Made by a program: the position numbers and the translations under genes. A stretch of 64,000 bases of DNA from Paenibacillus sp. USDA918EY (GTDB taxonomy: Bacteria; Bacillota; Bacilli; Paenibacillales; Paenibacillaceae). The notes under the pieces are model-generated. The model searched no databases. It saw nothing but the letters and a program-made list of their open reading frames with translations, and was not told the origin of the DNA. Shown here in pieces: positions 17,158-24,878 of the stretch. The stretch spans positions 434,001 through 498,000 of the forward strand of contig NZ_WTWY01000001.1 in assembly GCF_009870825.1 (NCBI RefSeq), given 5' to 3'. The first letter of the stretch is position 1. Each line of letters begins with the position of its first letter.

Positions 17158-17206
17158 AAGCACATTTTACCATGACCTGATTAACATAGTAAAATGTGCT
17201 TTTTCA
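17158..17206 (+). terminator. Terminator after the radical SAM gene
   Basis: AAGCACATTTTAC (17158-17170) and its exact complement (17189-17201) give a 13-bp stem with an 18-base loop, followed by TTT. It is nearly symmetric. The 364-bp gap 17012-17375 otherwise holds only the ECF promoter listed next. Confidence 0.8.
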
Positions 17207-17308
17207 TATCAGATTTCTTGTGAATTGCTCGTATTATAAAAACGTTCAATTTCTTCGGAATAATTAGAAGTTTTAACTGCTGGTAACATAAACCTGAAAG
17301 TACTTAAA

Positions 17309-17333
17309 AACTTTTTGTATCCACTGATTCGTC
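17309..17333 (+). promoter_or_regulatory. ECF (SigV-like) promoter of the O-acetyltransferase gene
   Basis: AACTTTTT begins the -35 element at 17309 and CGTC starts the -10 at 17330, 18 bp after AAC. The same pair at the same spacing occurs before the genes at 20456 and 21771. The pattern agrees with the AAC...CGTC elements known for SigV/SigX/SigW-class sigma factors. Confidence 0.75.
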
Positions 17334-17375
17334 CTACCTATATACAACAAATATTAGGGTAAGGACGGAATTACA

Positions 17376-19349
17376 ATGAATAACAACACGAGGCTGTTTA
17401 GACAACAAAACTTTCAAAGAATGTCACCTCTTCAGGGGTCAAACGGTAAACGTTATATGCCGGGAATCGATGGCCTCAGAGCTTTGTCCGTGCTCGCCGT
17501 CATTGCGTACCATCTGAATTTGAAGTGGGCGCAGGGAGGGCTACTTGGCGTCGGGATCTTTTTTGTCATCTCGGGTTATCTCATTACAGACCAAATCGTG
17601 AGCGAATGGAAGAAGCACAATAGTCTGGACCTGATGAACTTCTGGATTCGCAGAGCCCGCAGACTGCTGCCGGCGATGATCGCCATGCTGATGTTTGTGG
17701 CAGTGTGTTTGCTCTTCGTAGATTCTTCCCGCCTAGAAGCATTGAAAGGCGATTTTCTATCATCTCTGTTGTACGTCAATAACTGGTATCTCATTTTTCA
17801 TGAAGTGTCTTATTTTGAAAGCTTTGGGCCGGCTTCGCCGATCGGCCATCTATGGTCGCTATCTATTGAAGAACAATTTTATGTGGTTTGGCCGCTGTTG
17901 CTTGTGCTTGGACTCAAGATCACACGCCGTCGCAGAAAACTGGTCCTAATGATTTTGGGTTTGGCGGCTGTATCCGCTTTGGCCATGGCCATGATCTATG
18001 TACCTGGTACGGATCCAAGCAGGGTTTATTACGGAACGGATACCCGCGCATTCGCCCTTCTGATCGGCGCAGCGCTGGCCATCGTATGGCCAAGCCGAAA
18101 ACTCCGTGAACATGTATCCCGAGTAGCCCGCGGCGTCCTGGATATTACCGGATTGCTTGGGATTGTCGTTCTTCTGATCCTGATGCATCGTATCAATGAA
18201 TACGATGACTTCCTATACCACGGAGGGTTTGTAATCATATCCTTTATTGCTGCGGCGGTTATAGCCGTCCTGGCGCATCCCTCCAGCTTCGTAGGCAGAA
18301 TCATGGGATGTAAGCCGCTGCGCTGGATCGGAATGCGATCTTACAGCCTGTATATCTGGCATTATCCCGTTATTATTCTAACGAACCCTGCCGTTAATAC
18401 GGACGGTATCAGCGTGGGGCGGATCATACTGCAGCTCACATTCAGTCTTATCCTTTCGGCTTTATCCTTTAAATATATCGAAGTGCCCCTAAGACGTGGG
18501 AAATTCAGAGAAGTCCGGTCCAATGGGTTCCCGGTTCGCCGTCGCGGTTACCGTCACCGCCTCCGAATCCGTCCGGTTATTCTCGCGGCGGTATTGCTGG
18601 TTATTTTTATTCCACTGGCTTGCACTGCGAATTTGTCCAATTCCAAGACACCGTTAGAAACGGTTGAGGCTGGTGGAACGCAGCAGATTTTGAGGTCAAA
18701 TGAAAGCGAAACTATGCAGCAGCAAAAGGAAAGTCAAAGCAAAGCGGAACATTCCGATCCATCAAAAGCCACCCGAGAGATGAATGGAGCCGAAAAAAAG
18801 GAGGAAACGTCCGTACCTTCTACATCAGACAACTTAAACCGGTCTGAAAACAAAGAGTCCATCACAACCAAGATTCAATCGGGGGAGGGGATCACAGCGA
18901 TCGGGGATTCCGTTATATTGGACGCGAAGCCGTTTTTGAAGAAAATGCTACCTGGGATAATCGTGGACGGTAAGGTTGGACGCCAAATGTGGCAGGCCCA
19001 GGAAGTTGTTAATGAGCTGAAAGCCCGCGGTAAGCTGGGGGACCGTATCGTTATTGAGCTCGGTACCAACGGGGCTTTTAATACCAAGCAATTAAGAGAA
19101 CTGCTCCAATCCCTTGGCGATGACAAGCAGATTATATTGGTCAACACTCGCGTTCCGAGAAACTGGCAGGATACCGTTAATGCAGCGATTGAAAAAGTCT
19201 CCAAGGATTTCAGTAACACGACGGTAGTAGACTGGTATTCCGCCAGTGAAGGAAAGAATGACTACTTCTACCGAGACGGCGTTCATTTAAAGCGGGATGG
19301 TGCAGAATATTACGCCTCAATTCTTGTCAATGCCATCAGCAAGCTATGA
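17376..19349 (+). CDS. oatA: OatA-like O-acetyltransferase (acyltransferase-3 plus SGNH domain)
   Basis: A 657-residue membrane enzyme. Residues about 28-390 form the acyltransferase-3 domain: PGIDGLRALSVLAVIAYHL with the catalytic-type His, the FFVISGYLIT segment, the RRARRLLPAM loop, and about ten membrane spans. A further span near 405-425 leads to a low-complexity Ser/Glu/Lys linker (about 430-500) and an outside SGNH hydrolase domain with GDSV (S512), the ELGTNGAF block and a D634-x-x-H637 dyad. This architecture belongs to OatA, which O-acetylates peptidoglycan muramic acid and blocks lysozyme. A SigV-like promoter and a nearby sigV-rsiV pair support that role; other polysaccharide acetylation is possible. 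Confidence 0.85.
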   Translation: MNNNTRLFRQQNFQRMSPLQGSNGKRYMPGIDGLRALSVLAVIAYHLNLKWAQGGLLGVGIFFVISGYLITDQIVSEWKKHNSLDLMNFWIRRARRLLPAMIAMLMFVAVCLLFVDSSRLEALKGDFLSSLLYVNNWYLIFHEVSYFESFGPASPIGHLWSLSIEEQFYVVWPLLLVLGLKITRRRRKLVLMILGLAAVSALAMAMIYVPGTDPSRVYYGTDTRAFALLIGAALAIVWPSRKLREHVSRVARGVLDITGLLGIVVLLILMHRINEYDDFLYHGGFVIISFIAAAVIAVLAHPSSFVGRIMGCKPLRWIGMRSYSLYIWHYPVIILTNPAVNTDGISVGRIILQLTFSLILSALSFKYIEVPLRRGKFREVRSNGFPVRRRGYRHRLRIRPVILAAVLLVIFIPLACTANLSNSKTPLETVEAGGTQQILRSNESETMQQQKESQSKAEHSDPSKATREMNGAEKKEETSVPSTSDNLNRSENKESITTKIQSGEGITAIGDSVILDAKPFLKKMLPGIIVDGKVGRQMWQAQEVVNELKARGKLGDRIVIELGTNGAFNTKQLRELLQSLGDDKQIILVNTRVPRNWQDTVNAAIEKVSKDFSNTTVVDWYSASEGKNDYFYRDGVHLKRDGAEYYASILVNAISKL

Positions 19350-19352
19350 TAT

Positions 19353-19374
19353 GGGAATGTTGATTCGCATTCCC
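19353..19374 (+). terminator. Hairpin after the O-acetyltransferase gene
   Basis: GGGAATG and CATTCCC form a short stem about 4 bp after the stop. The following bases are A-rich rather than T-rich, so termination here is uncertain. Confidence 0.4.
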
Positions 19375-19408
19375 GATTAAAGAATTGGATTTTGCTTTTG
19401 CTCGACAA

Positions 19409-19453
19409 GCAACCGTAGAGTTACTTATGCTTGACAGGCAACCACAGGGTTGC
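19409..19453. promoter_or_regulatory. Two tandem GCAACC...GTTGC operator-like repeats
   Basis: GCAACCACAGGGTTGC (19438-19453) is an inverted repeat lying between the -35 and -10 of the regulator's promoter. A related copy, GCAACCGTAGAGTTAC, lies 29 bp upstream (19409-19424), and the bases before each copy (CTYGACARGCAACC) are also repeated. This is a good candidate autoregulatory operator for the ArsR-like protein that follows. Confidence 0.55.
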
Positions 19454-19460
19454 ATATACT
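19431..19460 (+). promoter_or_regulatory. Sigma-A promoter giving a probably leaderless transcript
   Basis: TTGACA (19431-19436), an 18-bp spacer and TATACT (19455-19460) are followed by the ATG at 19467, just 6 bases after the -10. The expected transcription start falls on or next to that ATG and no ribosome binding site exists, so the mRNA may be leaderless. Confidence 0.65.
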
Positions 19461-19466
19461 TGATAT

Positions 19467-19745
19467 ATGCATTGGGATAAAGACGCTATATTCAAAGCTC
19501 TTGGCGACTCGACACGGCGGCTTATGTTAGACGAACTATCCGAGCGCAACGAGCTGACGTTGTATGAACTTACGGCACGTCTCATTATGAAACACGATCT
19601 TTCCATTTCGCGACAGGCGATTGCTAAACATCTTTCTGCATTGGAAGATGCAGGGCTCGTAAAATCAGAAAAAAAGGGAAAATATCGAGTGATTGTATTC
19701 AACAACGAACCACTTAAAAATTTGCTGAAAGGATGGGTAGAGTAG
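19467..19745 (+). CDS. ArsR-like winged-helix transcriptional regulator
   Basis: A 92-residue helix-turn-helix protein that starts WDKDAIFKALGDSTRRLMLDEL, the characteristic opening of ArsR/SmtB-type regulators. The recognition helix is in SISRQAIAKHLSALEDAGLV, with the wing KSEKKGKYRVIVF. There is no metal-binding Cys motif, so it belongs to the group controlling activator-of-Hsp90-like, VOC or SRPBCC genes rather than metal resistance. The only start in a good position is the ATG at 19467, which lacks a ribosome binding site. It precedes a VOC-family gene by 100 bp, which is its likely target and partner. Confidence 0.85.
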   Translation: MHWDKDAIFKALGDSTRRLMLDELSERNELTLYELTARLIMKHDLSISRQAIAKHLSALEDAGLVKSEKKGKYRVIVFNNEPLKNLLKGWVE

Positions 19746-19845
19746 TTTTAATGTAAAAACTTCTGACGAAACATGGTTTGTTCTGATGGGAGCCGGATTG
19801 TTCGCAAAGCACCGATGTCGCAAATATCAAAGGAGGCAAAACAGC

Positions 19846-20229
19846 ATGAAAATCGTCGTTACCAGTATATTCGTGCAAGATCAAGATAAGGCATTGGAGT
19901 TTTATTCGGAAAAGCTGGGGTTTGTAAAAAAGGAGGACGTTCCCGTTGGAGAATTTAGGTGGATAACACTTGTTGCTCCCGATGATCAAGACGGTACCGA
20001 GCTATTGCTCGAACCGAATGACCATCCTGCCGCCAAAGAGTATCAAGAGAAGATATTTGCCGATGGCATTCCAGCAACCATGTTTGGCGTTGCAGATATA
20101 AATCAAGAGTATAAACGATTATTGGAAAACGGCGTGAATTTTACTATGGAGCCGACAAAAATGGGCGAACTCACAATAGCTGTCTTCGACGATACATGCG
20201 GCAACCTTATTCAGATTTTACAGAAGTAA
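19846..20229 (+). CDS. VOC (glyoxalase/bleomycin-resistance) family protein
   Basis: A 127-residue soluble protein made of two beta-alpha-beta-beta-beta units, as in the vicinal oxygen chelate superfamily. The first unit has VTSIFVQDQDKALEFYSEKLGF. The second ends in MGELTIAVFDDTCGNLIQILQ, where an NLIQI-type segment replaces the usual metal-binding Glu context. AAGGAGG precedes the ATG at 19846. VOC proteins of this type bind or modify small toxic molecules. Transcribed after the ArsR-like gene, it probably forms a small regulated pair. The ligand is not predictable. Confidence 0.85.
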   Translation: MKIVVTSIFVQDQDKALEFYSEKLGFVKKEDVPVGEFRWITLVAPDDQDGTELLLEPNDHPAAKEYQEKIFADGIPATMFGVADINQEYKRLLENGVNFTMEPTKMGELTIAVFDDTCGNLIQILQK

Positions 20230-20385
20230 CTTCACGACGGGTATCTTAGTACTAAACGATTTTATTGGCAAGTTTTAAGTGCGGTGAAGTGTTTTTATCA
20301 AACATTAAAAAAATTTATGATAACCCTGTCCTGATTTTAGGATGGGGTTATACAATTTATAAATTTATTTTACATACCCAGAACA

Positions 20386-20410
20386 AACTTTTTAGAGGAA
20401 CTCATACGTC
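20386..20410 (+). promoter_or_regulatory. ECF (SigV-like) promoter of the secreted FG-GAP-like protein
   Basis: AACTTTTT at 20386 and CGTC at 20407 with exactly 18 bp between them, extended to ACAAACTTTTTAG, closely match the promoter before sigV. Confidence 0.8.
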
Positions 20411-20455
20411 TTACTTATGTAAGAGACAAACAAGGATTAATCGGAGGTTTGAAAG

Positions 20456-21430
20456 ATGAAAAAACAGTTTACAAAAAAAATTCCTTATTTAGCGCTGGCG
20501 GGTTTTATTTGTGCGGTTGGAATCGGGGCGCCACAAATTTCATCAGCAAAACAGGCAAACGCAGCATCAAAAGTGGTGAATCAACAATCCCAAAAAGCTC
20601 AGCCAAAAATAGAAATCGGTCAAAAACTTAGGGTGCCCGAACTTAATCTGAAGGAAAATACGTATGTACTTGATTACAAACCGGCCGATATCAACGGCGA
20701 TTCCGTTAAAGACCAAGTGATTTTGGTCGGGACAAAAGAAAAAATTGATGGGAAGCTGGATGCGTATGCAAGTAATTTATCCGTCATTGTGCAAGATGGA
20801 AAAACCAAAAAATACGTAAAATATGATTGGGTGAACAAAGGTACGGACGGTAAATTGTACGGAGAACTGGGAAGAGAACCGAATTTGATTATCGGTGACT
20901 ACACAGGTAACAAAGTAAACGATATTATCGTCACTGCCCCTCAAGGAGGAAATGGCGGATTCGTGGACCATCTGATCTTAACTTGGGAAAGAAATACGCT
21001 TAAAGATGTTTTGGCAAAAGATGTTGTGGCGGACAACCAAGAACTATACACGAATTCTCAGGCAAACTTCCGTTTAAAACTGCCTGCTTCATGGAAGGGA
21101 CATTACAAGGCAAGCCAATATGCAGGCGCAAGCACAAATAAAATCATGCCGTCGGCTAAGCATGTAGTGCAGTTCGATTATACGACAAAAGATGGAAAAG
21201 ATACTGAAATGCTGTTGATGATCTCCGTATTTTCCAAAAATGATTGGAATCGCCTCTCCAGTGAACAAGGCCCGCCTGTAGGAAGCGTAATTACTGAAGC
21301 TAACGGAATGGTTTATGTGTATACAACTCCGCAGTCCAATCCGTTTGATCCACAGTCGAATGACGGCAAGCTTTTTGATCAACTCTATGGTGATTTGAAC
21401 ATTAAAAATTCTTTCGAACTGCTAAAATAG
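20456..21430 (+). CDS. Secreted protein with an FG-GAP/VCBS-like repeat
   Basis: A 324-residue exported protein. The signal peptide has a KKQFTKK start, a hydrophobic core and a likely cleavage after SSAKQANA (about residue 36). Residues about 60-160 read like a beta-propeller-type repeat: DYKPADINGDSVKDQVILVG and, later, IIGDYTGNKVNDIIVTAPQG, both with Asp/Asn-rich calcium-loop patterns. The C-terminal half (about 185-324) is not recognised. GGAGG lies 7 bases before the ATG. The SigV-like promoter shared with oatA and sigV suggests a role in surviving cell-wall attack, possibly by binding lysozyme or the wall; that part is inference. Confidence 0.75.
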   Translation: MKKQFTKKIPYLALAGFICAVGIGAPQISSAKQANAASKVVNQQSQKAQPKIEIGQKLRVPELNLKENTYVLDYKPADINGDSVKDQVILVGTKEKIDGKLDAYASNLSVIVQDGKTKKYVKYDWVNKGTDGKLYGELGREPNLIIGDYTGNKVNDIIVTAPQGGNGGFVDHLILTWERNTLKDVLAKDVVADNQELYTNSQANFRLKLPASWKGHYKASQYAGASTNKIMPSAKHVVQFDYTTKDGKDTEMLLMISVFSKNDWNRLSSEQGPPVGSVITEANGMVYVYTTPQSNPFDPQSNDGKLFDQLYGDLNIKNSFELLK

Positions 21431-21541
21431 GTTTTTGCAGAATCTAGTTATCCGGTTGTTTAATACTTATATATAGAAAAGATATGAATAAGGATCTATA
21501 TAGATATAAAACGAAAAATGGAGATAATTGGAATGGAATAA

Positions 21542-21582
21542 AAAACTCGATTTCCTTAAGATAAGGAACATCGAGTTTTTTT
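21542..21582 (+). terminator. Terminator after the secreted FG-GAP-like gene
   Basis: AAAACTCGAT...ATCGAGTTTT with an inner TCCTT/AAGGA pairing and a following run of T. It lies about 110 bp after the stop; the rest of the gap to 21771 holds the sigV promoter and no gene. Confidence 0.8.
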
Positions 21583-21693
21583 CTTTCGGAACTCTTAGTC
21601 GTTTTAAATCTTTATAACACCGGGAGAGCCTAACTTTACGAACTAGGAAATGAACTTGAAATATTTACATCTCATACTCATGAAATGAAAACA

Positions 21694-21718
21694 AACTTTT
21701 TTAGATATCATCCACGTC
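21694..21718 (+). promoter_or_regulatory. Autoregulatory ECF promoter of sigV
   Basis: AACTTTTTT at 21694 and CGTC at 21715, again 18 bp apart, lie 53 bp before the sigV start. ECF sigma genes typically transcribe themselves from such a site. Confidence 0.8.
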
Positions 21719-21770
21719 TTATTTGTATAGCAAGGAAATGATATGCGCATATCAAAGGGAGAGTCTTTAA

Positions 21771-22274
21771 ATGAATAAAAAGTTTGAAAAGTTATTCATT
21801 CATTTTATTACGGAAAATAAAGAAAATATGTATCGCCTAGCCTTCAGTTATGTAAAAAATGATGAAAATGCACTCGATATTGTTCAGGATACGATTCATA
21901 AAGCTCTGACATCATCAGAGACCTTAAAATCCGAAGGTTCGATGAAAAGCTGGTTATACAAGATATTGGTGAATACATCGATCGATTTCCTAAGAAAACA
22001 TAAGCGGATTCAATTTGTAGATGACAAGACATTGGAATTACACAGCCCAACGGGTGAAGATGTCTACCCTGACATGGATTTGGAGAAAGCTTTGGAGGAA
22101 TTGCCCCATGCCTTTCGTACGGTGATTGTCCTTAGATATTTTGAAGATTTAAAAATCGACGAAATTGCGGAAGTCATGAATGAAAACCTCAGTACTGTCA
22201 AAACACGATTGTATCAAGGGCTCCGCAAACTCCGAATTAAAATGAGCGATGAAATTTTTGAGGAGGTAAAATAG
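21771..22274 (+). CDS. sigV: ECF RNA polymerase sigma factor, SigV-like
   Basis: A 167-residue sigma-70 family protein with only regions 2 and 4. Region 2 contains YRLAFSYVKNDENALDIVQDT and the -10-binding MKSWLYKILVNTSIDFLRK. Region 4 contains LRYFEDLKIDEIAEVMNENLSTVKTRLYQGLRKLR, whose HTH contacts the -35. The next gene, 2 bp downstream, is an RsiV-like anti-sigma factor, which identifies the SigV type. In B. subtilis SigV responds to lysozyme and switches on oatA. An OatA-like gene 2.4 kb upstream and three matching promoters in this window support the same circuit here. Confidence 0.88.
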   Translation: MNKKFEKLFIHFITENKENMYRLAFSYVKNDENALDIVQDTIHKALTSSETLKSEGSMKSWLYKILVNTSIDFLRKHKRIQFVDDKTLELHSPTGEDVYPDMDLEKALEELPHAFRTVIVLRYFEDLKIDEIAEVMNENLSTVKTRLYQGLRKLRIKMSDEIFEEVK

Positions 22275-22276
22275 GA

Positions 22277-23152
22277 ATGAACGAACAACTGGAACAGTTA
22301 AAAAGCAAATATAAAAGTACACCAATCCCTGATGAATTGGACTTCGTTGTGAAGAGAGCCATTAAACAAAGCAAAAAAAGAAGTGGCGGTTGGGTGAAGA
22401 GTCTCGTCGGTGTCGGGGCAGCGGCAATGATATTCGTAACAGGGATTAATGCCAGCCCGACCTTCGCAAAGGCCTTATCAGATGTGCCATATGTTGGTTC
22501 ACTCGTCAAGGTGCTGACGTTCACGGAATTTAAAGTGGATGAGGAAACTGCGAAAGCCGATATCAAAGTACCTGCCATCACGAATATGGAAAATAAAACG
22601 TTAGAAGCCGCTCTAAATAACAAATACCTGGAAGAGAGCAAAAAGCTGTACAGCGATTTTACGACTGAAATGAAGGAATTAAAGAAAAATGGCGGAGGTC
22701 ATACAGGCGTGGATAGCGGCTATGAAGTCAAAACCGACAATGATCAGATTCTTGCCATAGGCAGATATGTTGTAAATACGGTTGGTTCATCCTCGACAAC
22801 ATTTAAATACGATACGATCGACAAAAAAAATCAAATTTTAATTACCTTGCCAAGCTTATTTAAAGACGACAGCTACATCAAACTGATCAGTGAAAATATT
22901 AAAGAGCAAATGAGACAGCAGATGAAGACGGACCCAGACAAGACATATTGGACGACAGATATAGATGGGAAGAGTGAGTTGGACATTGACCCTATCAAAA
23001 AAGATCAAAGCTTTTATATAAACAATGAAGGTAAACTTGTCATTTCCTTTGATAAATACGAAGTCGCTCCAGGGTACATGGGCGTAGTTGAATTTATCAT
23101 ACCGACCCATGTGATTGCCGATGCATTAGTAAGTAATGCGTATATAAAATAA
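22277..23152 (+). CDS. rsiV: RsiV-like membrane anti-sigma factor
   Basis: A 291-residue single-pass membrane protein. The cytosolic N-terminus (about 1-38) should hold the sigma factor. One span follows at about 40-57 (VKSLVGVGAAAMIFVTGI), then an outside domain of about 230 residues. It has the RsiV layout: a DUF4163-like part (KVPAITNMENKTLEAALNNKYLEE) and a C-terminal DUF3298 part with FYINNEGKLVISFDKYEVAPGYMG. In B. subtilis the outside domain binds lysozyme, exposing a signal-peptidase site just after the membrane. A small-residue segment (ASPTFAKA) sits at the matching position here. Translation is coupled to sigV (GAGGT ribosome site inside its end). Confidence 0.88.
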   Translation: MNEQLEQLKSKYKSTPIPDELDFVVKRAIKQSKKRSGGWVKSLVGVGAAAMIFVTGINASPTFAKALSDVPYVGSLVKVLTFTEFKVDEETAKADIKVPAITNMENKTLEAALNNKYLEESKKLYSDFTTEMKELKKNGGGHTGVDSGYEVKTDNDQILAIGRYVVNTVGSSSTTFKYDTIDKKNQILITLPSLFKDDSYIKLISENIKEQMRQQMKTDPDKTYWTTDIDGKSELDIDPIKKDQSFYINNEGKLVISFDKYEVAPGYMGVVEFIIPTHVIADALVSNAYIK

Positions 23153-23166
23153 AAATTCAGAAATAT

Positions 23167-23199
23167 AAGGATGCAGCCTGGAAGTGCTGCATCCTTTTT
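23167..23199 (+). terminator. Terminator of the sigV-rsiV operon
   Basis: AAGGATGCAGC and its exact complement with an 8-base loop, followed by TTTTT, about 15 bp after the rsiV stop. Confidence 0.9.
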
Positions 23200-23304
23200 G
23201 TATTTCCCCAGTTCTGGCAATGGCGTTCGGAATCGGGATCGACAACTAATGTCTCCTAAGCAACAACTATCCTCTACTCAGTCTTCATTGAATTAGCTTA
23301 TTTG

Positions 23305-23481
23305 CTTGTTCTCCAAACCGTGACGGATATCCGGTTTGCCAGAAATAGTGCAGCCGGTCTTGCGATTGGCGTGCTATCAGGCGCGAGCGGCATGTCTGAA
23401 TTGCAGGATGCCGATTTTGTGATCCCCACGGTTGCCGACATCGTTCAGGCAGACGGACGATTCATCTGGCAAAATGACTAG
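23305..23481 (+). pseudogene. Relic of a HAD-family hydrolase C-terminus
   Basis: A frame without a start reads TVTDIRFARNSAAGLAIGVL and then LQDADFVIPTVADIV before a TAG at 23479. This is the motif IV region and C-terminal strand order of phosphoglycolate-phosphatase-like HAD enzymes, where (V/M)GDT.TDI normally binds magnesium; the GD is already lost. The same frame stays open for 34 codons after the TAG and ends with a TGA that overlaps the ATG of the next gene, as if an older gene had been coupled to it. Upstream (23200-23304) is unreadable. A decayed operon neighbour is the best explanation. Confidence 0.6.
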
Positions 23482-23582
23482 CGGAAAGTGAAAGTACAGT
23501 TGGAACGTATGTACGAGCAGGAGTTTGCTATTAAGACGGCAGCCAGACTATATGTCATTGGATTCTTGAAGGAGAGAATAAC

Positions 23583-24533
23583 ATGAAGATTGGTTTGGAG
23601 ACTGAGAGCTATCATCTGCAGTTTATGACAGGTAGAATGGATATTTTTCAATTTATCAAAAAAACGGCAGAGCTGGGCTTGGACGGAGTCATGATCAATA
23701 TCGTGAAATGGCCGGATTTGCCCGGGTGGGGTACGCTTGCATCGTTTGAACCAGAATATTTAGAAAAGGTGAAGGCGGAAATTCAGAAATACGGATTCTT
23801 CGCTGAAATTGACACGAATGGCACGGATCCGGCGCATTTGAAGCAAGTCATTGAGGTTGCCCACCAAATCGTTGCCGATGTTATCCGAACCTATACTTGC
23901 CTTGGCACATATGATCCAGAAAGACTGAAGCAAGCTCCCGATAACATCCGGCGAATTATTCCTTTACTGCAAAAATACAGAATAAAACTTGCTGTAGAAA
24001 ATCATGAGGAAGAGCTGACGAGCGAGGTCATTCGTATCATTGAGGAAGTCGATAGCCCTTGGGTAAGTGCGCATTGCGATATCGGAAACAGCATGATGGC
24101 ATGGGAAGACCCGGTTGAAGCTGTCAAAAGATTGGCGCCTTATGCATTCACAACCCATTTCAAAGACCATATTATCGTTCATGACGGGGACGATTATCGG
24201 GTATGCGGCGTTCCTGTAGGGACTGGCAACATCGACTTGGAGCAAATCTTTCAAATTCTTGTTGAGCAATCGACGTTGACACGTATTAATGTAGAAATGT
24301 GCTTTCCTTATGCGACTTCCTTCAAAAGGGACTCAGGAGCCGGCGGCGTGTTCGCTGTTGGCGAAGGTGCGTTCAAAGTCGAATCACCTCCGTACGACTT
24401 GTCTGTCATCAAGCCGCTTGATTATTATGATCCGCCGCAGGAGCTTTTGGAGGAGATGATTGAAGATCAGGCAAAGGGTGTCGAGCAATCTGTCAAATAT
24501 ACGCTGGCTCTAAGAGATAAGTTTTGTAGGTAA
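23583..24533 (+). CDS. Sugar phosphate isomerase/epimerase-like TIM-barrel protein
   Basis: A 316-residue soluble protein of the xylose isomerase-like TIM-barrel superfamily (AP endonuclease 2 fold; IolE/IolI-like). The metal-binding acidic and His residues are suggested by LAVENHEEE, SAHCDIGNSMMAWEDP and AFTTHFKDH, followed by VPVGTGNIDLEQIF and INVEMCFPY; this order is characteristic. GGAGAG lies 7 bases upstream of the ATG. The preceding gene is decayed, so this may be a leftover of a sugar or inositol-type operon that is still expressed. Two strong hairpins follow within 130 bp. The substrate is unknown. Confidence 0.82.
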   Translation: MKIGLETESYHLQFMTGRMDIFQFIKKTAELGLDGVMINIVKWPDLPGWGTLASFEPEYLEKVKAEIQKYGFFAEIDTNGTDPAHLKQVIEVAHQIVADVIRTYTCLGTYDPERLKQAPDNIRRIIPLLQKYRIKLAVENHEEELTSEVIRIIEEVDSPWVSAHCDIGNSMMAWEDPVEAVKRLAPYAFTTHFKDHIIVHDGDDYRVCGVPVGTGNIDLEQIFQILVEQSTLTRINVEMCFPYATSFKRDSGAGGVFAVGEGAFKVESPPYDLSVIKPLDYYDPPQELLEEMIEDQAKGVEQSVKYTLALRDKFCR

Positions 24534-24566
24534 CCTTCGCACAGAGCTACCCGTACATCGTTCAAA

Positions 24567-24659
24567 CGACAAATGTTTTCTCTTGGCAAGGGGAATCATT
24601 TGTCGTAATAAAGGTGGCGGATACACGTGGTGATTTCCAAATCATGTGTGCCCGCCACC
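24567..24659 (+). terminator. Two consecutive hairpins after the isomerase-like gene
   Basis: CGACAAATG (24567-24575) pairs with CATTTGTCG (24597-24605), and GGTGGCGG (24613-24620) pairs with CCGCCACC (24652-24659) with further inner pairing. Neither has a strong T tract. The remaining bases to 24878 show no gene; with convergent genes on both sides the region probably acts as a transcript end. Confidence 0.55.
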
Positions 24660-24878
24660 AACACTAAGAAAGCTATTAAGTGCGTTCCAAGTTTTAAAGT
24701 GCAATACTTCAAATCTTCTAAGGAACTTTGTTTGATTGCCATGATAATCGTTACAAGAAGCGAATATTCCAGCGCATACGAGCTCAGTACGTGTAGCAGA
24801 TAACTGCTCTCATGTACGCTTCGGTAACATATGTTTTTTAAGCGTAACGACTGTTTTCGTGTTCCATAAACCGAATTC

